Assembly (NCBI GenBank): GCA_013396915.1
Contig: VWZL01000298.1
Span: 428,144-492,143, forward strand
Length of the DNA stretch: 64,000 nt
Reading direction: 5' to 3'
From: Stercorarius parasiticus
Lineage: Eukaryota; Chordata; Aves; Charadriiformes; Stercorariidae
Under the pieces are notes generated by a model, which was not told the origin of the DNA, did no database searches, and worked only from the letters and a program-made list of their open reading frames with translations. Shown here piece after piece: positions 59,397 to 64,000 of this stretch (positions within the stretch are counted from its first letter, which is position 1; each line of letters opens with the position of its first letter). A program made the translations under genes and the position numbers.

Positions 59397-62300
59397 ACTC
59401 ACTGGGAGGCTTGAAAGGAGGAGGGGTGGGGTGTTTTGTATTTTCCTTTTTTCTTACCTTATATATAGTGTTTAGTAATGCATGACAGAGAACACACAGT
59501 TATTCGAAGCATAACAACTAACCAAGCTACAAGAGAGGGTACTGACTAGTTCCCTGGATGACAAGACACAAGCAGAGGCCACAGCCCGTGCTTTTCTCCA
59601 GCTGGAAGAGTCAAACCTACATTTTCAAGCCCCCATCTCCCTAAGGAGCAAGAACAGGAGCATCTCAGTTGCTTATTTCACTTAATTTTAAATAGATTCA
59701 AAACGCAAACTTGCACTCAGGTTTTCCAGCTGAATAAAAGACCTCTTGCACAATACCTTTTAGAGGAGGTAGTCACACTGCTTCAGCTAGAGCATTTCCC
59801 TCCACCTCACAGGTTCCCTATCAGCTGTTTCTAGCTGGCCCTCCCTTCAGTATGGAGACCTGCTGACCTGCCCTACAGCAGGGTCCAGTCTCTCTATATG
59901 GTCCCTAACGGGGGACCTGAGCTTTTCCCAGGGGCCTTCGGAGGGGCTTCACGCTCTTTTTTGTTTCAAGTTAAAGGGGATTGAGGCAGCTTCAAAACCA
60001 CAACGGAGACAGGAGCCTCATTTTTAGGATTTACAAGACCCAACTTAGGTCCTAAAGCAGAACCTGGGTCTAACATGCCCACACAGGCAGATATCCAAGC
60101 ACATGAATTTGAGTGCTAATGTCTCCATCTTCCTTCAGAAGGACACGTCATCATTTTCTGATCAAAGACAGTAGAAAGAGGGACTGGAGCTGCGGTGATT
60201 CTGGTAAAAAATCTGCGCTCAGGATTTCTCCTTGCAGTTCTCTTTTCTTCCTCTGTTTACACAAAAGCCAGACCACGTTCAATGGTATCAGCGCAACCCA
60301 ACCATGATACTCATTGAGCAGTTAACACACACGCACATACAAAGAGAAAAAGAAAAAGTGACAGTCTATCCATCTCACTTGGCATGTTTATATGTCCTTC
60401 TTAACCATAAGAAAGAAGGCTGTTTACAAAGCGGAGTGTCGGTAACATTGTGTAGAGGAACACTTATCTGAGAAACTTTGATCTCCTTCTGAAGCACCAT
60501 TACTCTGAGACCGAAGGGCTAATGGCTCTTTGGGTGGGAGAGAAAGTTTTTCGAGGGGAAAAGAAGGAAGTTTATTGTGCTATCTAGTGGACACATTTAG
60601 AAAATCCTGCTCCTCGGAAATAAGCCATGGCTGCATCACCGGCAGCCTGATCCCACATCGTGCGGGCTGCTGAATGTAGGGGGGAGAATAACAGGACGTT
60701 GAGGCCGCCTGTAATGGGATAGCGGGGAAGTTGTTACTCTAGGGCAGGCCTGCTATCTCGTTCACTTAAGTAACAGACATATTAATGGAGCTGAGAGCTA
60801 AACCAGACACATATCCTGCCGGTTGGAGCAAACGTTTTCCATTTACCAACTGCGGGCCGCATTTTACAATACTGATTCACGTATCTAGCTCCTACTTGAG
60901 TGAGTAATCACATTGGCTTCGAGAGCACAGGCAGAACACTGGCCTCAACAACAGGAGTAAAAAGCACTGCCAGGAGAGTGATGGGATCGGATCCTAAAAC
61001 ATCTAGCGAGGAGCTATCATTAAAAATAAAAATATGGATGTTTCATTTGAAAAGGATTGTGAATTTCTGGCATCCCAAAAGTGGGCTGAAAAAACACACA
61101 TGAGATGCAGGTAGACTCCGTTTCGGATAGGTCAGAAATTCCACAAGAACAACATCATTTACTCCACTACCTTTGCAAAAACAGCGCAAAATCTTGCCCA
61201 ACCCTTTTTTCCTTCCTGATTTCCAGTTTGCCAGATCTTCCTGAGACACTGAGGTTCCCTGGATGCTTCACGGCAGTCCAAGCTTTGGGTATCTCCGATC
61301 CCTCCTGCAAACACATTTCACTAAAATGTTTGTTAAAACGCACTGGCGAATTGAAACTTAATAGCAGAGACCTCCCTCGCCAACAGAAACGGCACCTCCG
61401 GAGGCTCACACATCACCGCCCTTCGGACGCATCTGTCCTGCCGCTCTCCATTTTATTTCTTCATGCTGCCGCTCGCACTTTGCAACTTCTTCTAGCTGTC
61501 GCCGAGACCTTCCTTCAAAGGCGGCTGAAATCCTTGGAAGCCCATCCAACACCCGCTGCCGGCTCCGGGTCCCGCCACAGCAGTTCCGCCCTGTGAGCGC
61601 TGCATGCTTCCTTGGAGGCGCTGAACAACCCGGTTAATTAATCTCGTTAGAAATGTTCCTTCGCTTAGCTGGGCCTTTGAACAGTCACGGCTGTGGTGTA
61701 AACATGTATTTCTCTTATAAACATTCCTGGGGAGGCAATATAGAGGTAGGCCGGAGCTGCCTTTTGCAAGTGGCTCGGCTTGTTGAAGTGATTATCTTGA
61801 AAGACAGACCATAAGAGATCGAGGGGTTTGTGCCCGCAAAAGAAAAGCAGCGGCTTCAAAAGAGTGTGATTTATATGAAAGGGAGAAAAAAAAAAAATAT
61901 AGAAGGCAGCAGAATAGTTGGGCTCATTGAGTTTCCATCCTGTAGTTTCCTCATTTTGCTAGAGGGTGAAAGACCGCGGCCAGGCTCTATAGACGACGCA
62001 CATTTGAACCCGGATCTATTAATGACTGACGCAGTCACCAAAGTTCAATTGATGTCTTTCTTCTTCCAAAAAAACAAGGCGTTTGTCAGCCACCATATTT
62101 TTTGGTGGGAGACAAATAAGGCAACTGTTATTGCAGGGTGTTTAAAATAGATAATGCCCCATTTGGAAAGCAAGATGAAGTACCCCTCTCTCTGGCATAG
62201 CCTTGAAACATTTACAGAAAGCCTTTTTAATGGAGATTTAGTGCATGTGTAATAATAACACAGAATTTGATACCTCTAGGAAAAAACTTGCCCAGTGCTC

Positions 62301-62521
62301 CCTTAACAATCACAATTACCACACAACTTGTTATACCTAAAGTTAATAAACTGGAATTAAGGTTATGAATAAACTTTATTAACCAGCAGGAGCCCGTATC
62401 TTCCCCACATGACTGACCCACAAGCACCGAAGCCCCCTTACGTTTATCCCTTGGTTTACCTTTCCTGGGGCACGCAGCCAGCCCTGAAAGCTCTGGCAGT
62501 GGCTGAGATATACTGGGGGCC
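59397..62521. other. Unique non-coding sequence with enhancer-like blocks
   Basis: I see no gene. The 163-codon plus-strand frame at 61105-61596 is the longest outside repeats but matches nothing I know and has no splice context. Blocks 60600-60900 and 61600-61860 are non-repetitive with scattered CpGs. The second holds CCCGGTTAATTAATCTCGTTAG and a forkhead-like GTGTAAACATG. ACTTGAGTGAGTAATCACATTGGCTTC near 60893-60919 may be another old repeat fragment. Confidence 0.5.
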
Positions 62522-62723
62522 GAGCCAAAAAAAATTGAAAAAAAAAAGAAAGAAAAGTAAAGTAAAGTAAAATAAAGTAAAAAAGTAAAATAAAATAAAA
62601 CTGAAAAGTAATATATAATAAAATAATAAAATAAAATAGAATAAAACAAAATGAAATAATATAAACCAAAACTAAGAAAAATAGAATAAAATAAAACAAA
62701 ATAAATTAAAATAAAACAAAATG
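62522..62723 (+). repeat. A-rich (TAAAA)n-type repeat running into the gap
   Basis: About 200 bp consist almost only of AAAAT, AAAGT and AAAAC units (for example AAAGTAAAGTAAAGTAAAAT). The minus-strand frames here, rich in Phe, Tyr and Leu, come from this composition. The tract stops at the assembly gap, so the true repeat is probably longer. Confidence 0.9.
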
Positions 62724-63132
62724 NNNNNNNNNNNNNNNNNNNNNNNNNNNNNNNNNNNNNNNNNNNNNNNNNNNNNNNNNNNNNNNNNNNNNNNNNNNNN
62801 NNNNNNNNNNNNNNNNNNNNNNNNNNNNNNNNNNNNNNNNNNNNNNNNNNNNNNNNNNNNNNNNNNNNNNNNNNNNNNNNNNNNNNNNNNNNNNNNNNNN
62901 NNNNNNNNNNNNNNNNNNNNNNNNNNNNNNNNNNNNNNNNNNNNNNNNNNNNNNNNNNNNNNNNNNNNNNNNNNNNNNNNNNNNNNNNNNNNNNNNNNNN
63001 NNNNNNNNNNNNNNNNNNNNNNNNNNNNNNNNNNNNNNNNNNNNNNNNNNNNNNNNNNNNNNNNNNNNNNNNNNNNNNNNNNNNNNNNNNNNNNNNNNNN
63101 NNNNNNNNNNNNNNNNNNNNNNNNNNNNNNNN
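62724..63132. other. Assembly gap, 409 Ns
   Basis: This is unresolved sequence between an A-rich repeat on the left and CCCCCCGCCCTGG on the right. The open frame of undefined residues through it has no meaning. The non-round N count suggests an estimated or fixed-by-alignment gap size. Confidence 1.
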
Positions 63133-64000
63133 CCCCCCGCCCTGGTTCCTCCTAGAAGTCTATTTTTGAACCAAACCGCTTAAGAAAGCGGGAGGAGAAG
63201 GACACAGCACGCTCCGGGCTGTGCCCGTGCAGTTTCTGGGTCAGATGTCCTCGTGGGGAGATGGCTTTATTTAGACGGAGTAGGTGATGATGAGATATCA
63301 TTTGTTGGGCCAACAGAATTACAATGCATGTGGTTTGGGCCTCTACGAGTCTGTCCTCAATTATTTTTGTTTATTTTGGTGCTTCCCCAAGTCTTTCAGA
63401 TAGAGTGTCTTCACTCATGTTTTTGTTCTTTCAGGAACAGGCACAAGAATCCAAAATCCAGGCCTCCTCTGACAGCACATCCCTGTGCCAAAAAGGCCAA
63501 AGAAGTTGTAATTGCTGTCAGAAATGAGCTTTCAACAGGCGCCTGTGAGCAGAGACAGCGAAGAAAAACCCAATCCTTCCCTTCCTTGCTCCCCAAAATG
63601 CCCGTAAACTTTGATCTGCTGACAGAGAAAGGCCAGGGGTGGAAAGGGCGGGCTGAGCAGTCATGACCTCCGCTAATGGACCTCCTGCTTTTGAAGCTGT
63701 TCGGTACTGCCACCTGCTCTCCCCAGAGATATTAAATAAACAAAACCAAAATATTAAAAAGCTTTGTAACATAGCTGCTCTCACAGGTAGAAAAGGAGGC
63801 TAGAGGCTTTGTGCTCTTCAGGATATGTTAAATTTGAAGTACATAAAGATTTTGTGCATAATGGTGAGTTTCCCATTAGCCTTTCCCCCTGCCAAACACC
63901 ACAGGAACGTTTCAGGTTCCTGAACATAGATTTCTAGCACTGCTTTAGGTGCTGTGGGCTCTCCAAAATATCTGCATAACCTGAAAGAGATGACAGATAA
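63133..64000. other. Unique non-coding sequence after the gap
   Basis: I see no gene. The 137-codon plus-strand frame at 63253-63666 shares its interval with a frame on the other strand and has no recognisable motif. The first bases after the gap are C-rich. Confidence 0.55.

Noticed and set aside
61105..61596. 163-codon plus-strand frame
   Set aside because: There is no motif, no regulatory context, and composition is like the flanks. It is within the range of chance frames in 64 kb.
62227..62699. Minus-strand frames of 140 and 106 codons rich in Phe, Tyr and Leu
   Set aside because: Their aromatic-rich part is read from the A-rich tract beside the gap. It looks like membrane protein sequence only because of composition.
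62721..63155. 144-codon open frame across the gap
   Set aside because: It consists of undefined residues translated from Ns.

Overview
This window looks like a gene-free stretch of a bird nuclear genome, either intergenic or inside a very large intron. Three things point to a bird. A 5'-truncated CR1 LINE (3373-3750) ends in the 8-bp tail repeat (ATTCTATG) typical of avian CR1. A roughly 1.1-kb LTR (35868-36992) is of a type I recognise from many bird genomes. Recent transposons are also very sparse, with only these two clear copies in 64 kb. The rest is AT-rich unique sequence with short microsatellites. One assembly gap of 409 Ns lies at 62724-63132.

I find no protein-coding gene that I can support. 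The longest open frames (206 and 166 codons) lie inside the LTR, and the 140- and 106-codon minus-strand frames beside the gap are read from an A-rich low-complexity tract. The remaining frames are short, resemble no family I recognise, and overlap on both strands as chance frames do. I also see no tRNA, rRNA, CRISPR array, operon or bacterial feature. Two exon-like intervals (47851-47941 and 50466-50549) have an acceptor, an open frame and a donor, but remain speculative.

Layout: 1-3372 unique, with a 14-bp inverted repeat. 3373-3750 CR1. 3751-25930 unique, with small repeats, two strong palindromes and several blocks that look like conserved non-coding elements. 25931-31912 is richer in simple repeats and very old SINE-like relics. 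35868-36992 LTR. 36993-46539 mostly unique, with an ancient motif repeated at 42.2-42.6 kb and a MIR-like relic at 45.5 kb. 46540-53040 holds the most structured non-coding sequence, including a degenerate direct and inverted repeat array at 52712-52990, which is my best candidate for something new. 53041-62521 unique, with ancient repeat fragments. 62522-62723 A-rich repeat, then the gap, then about 870 bp of ordinary sequence.

The window therefore has no genes that work together. If it has a function, it is most likely cis-regulation of a distant gene. Conservation cannot be shown from a single sequence, so every 'conserved-looking' call here is an impression based on sequence texture. Family names for the old repeats come from memory of consensus sequences, not from a search.
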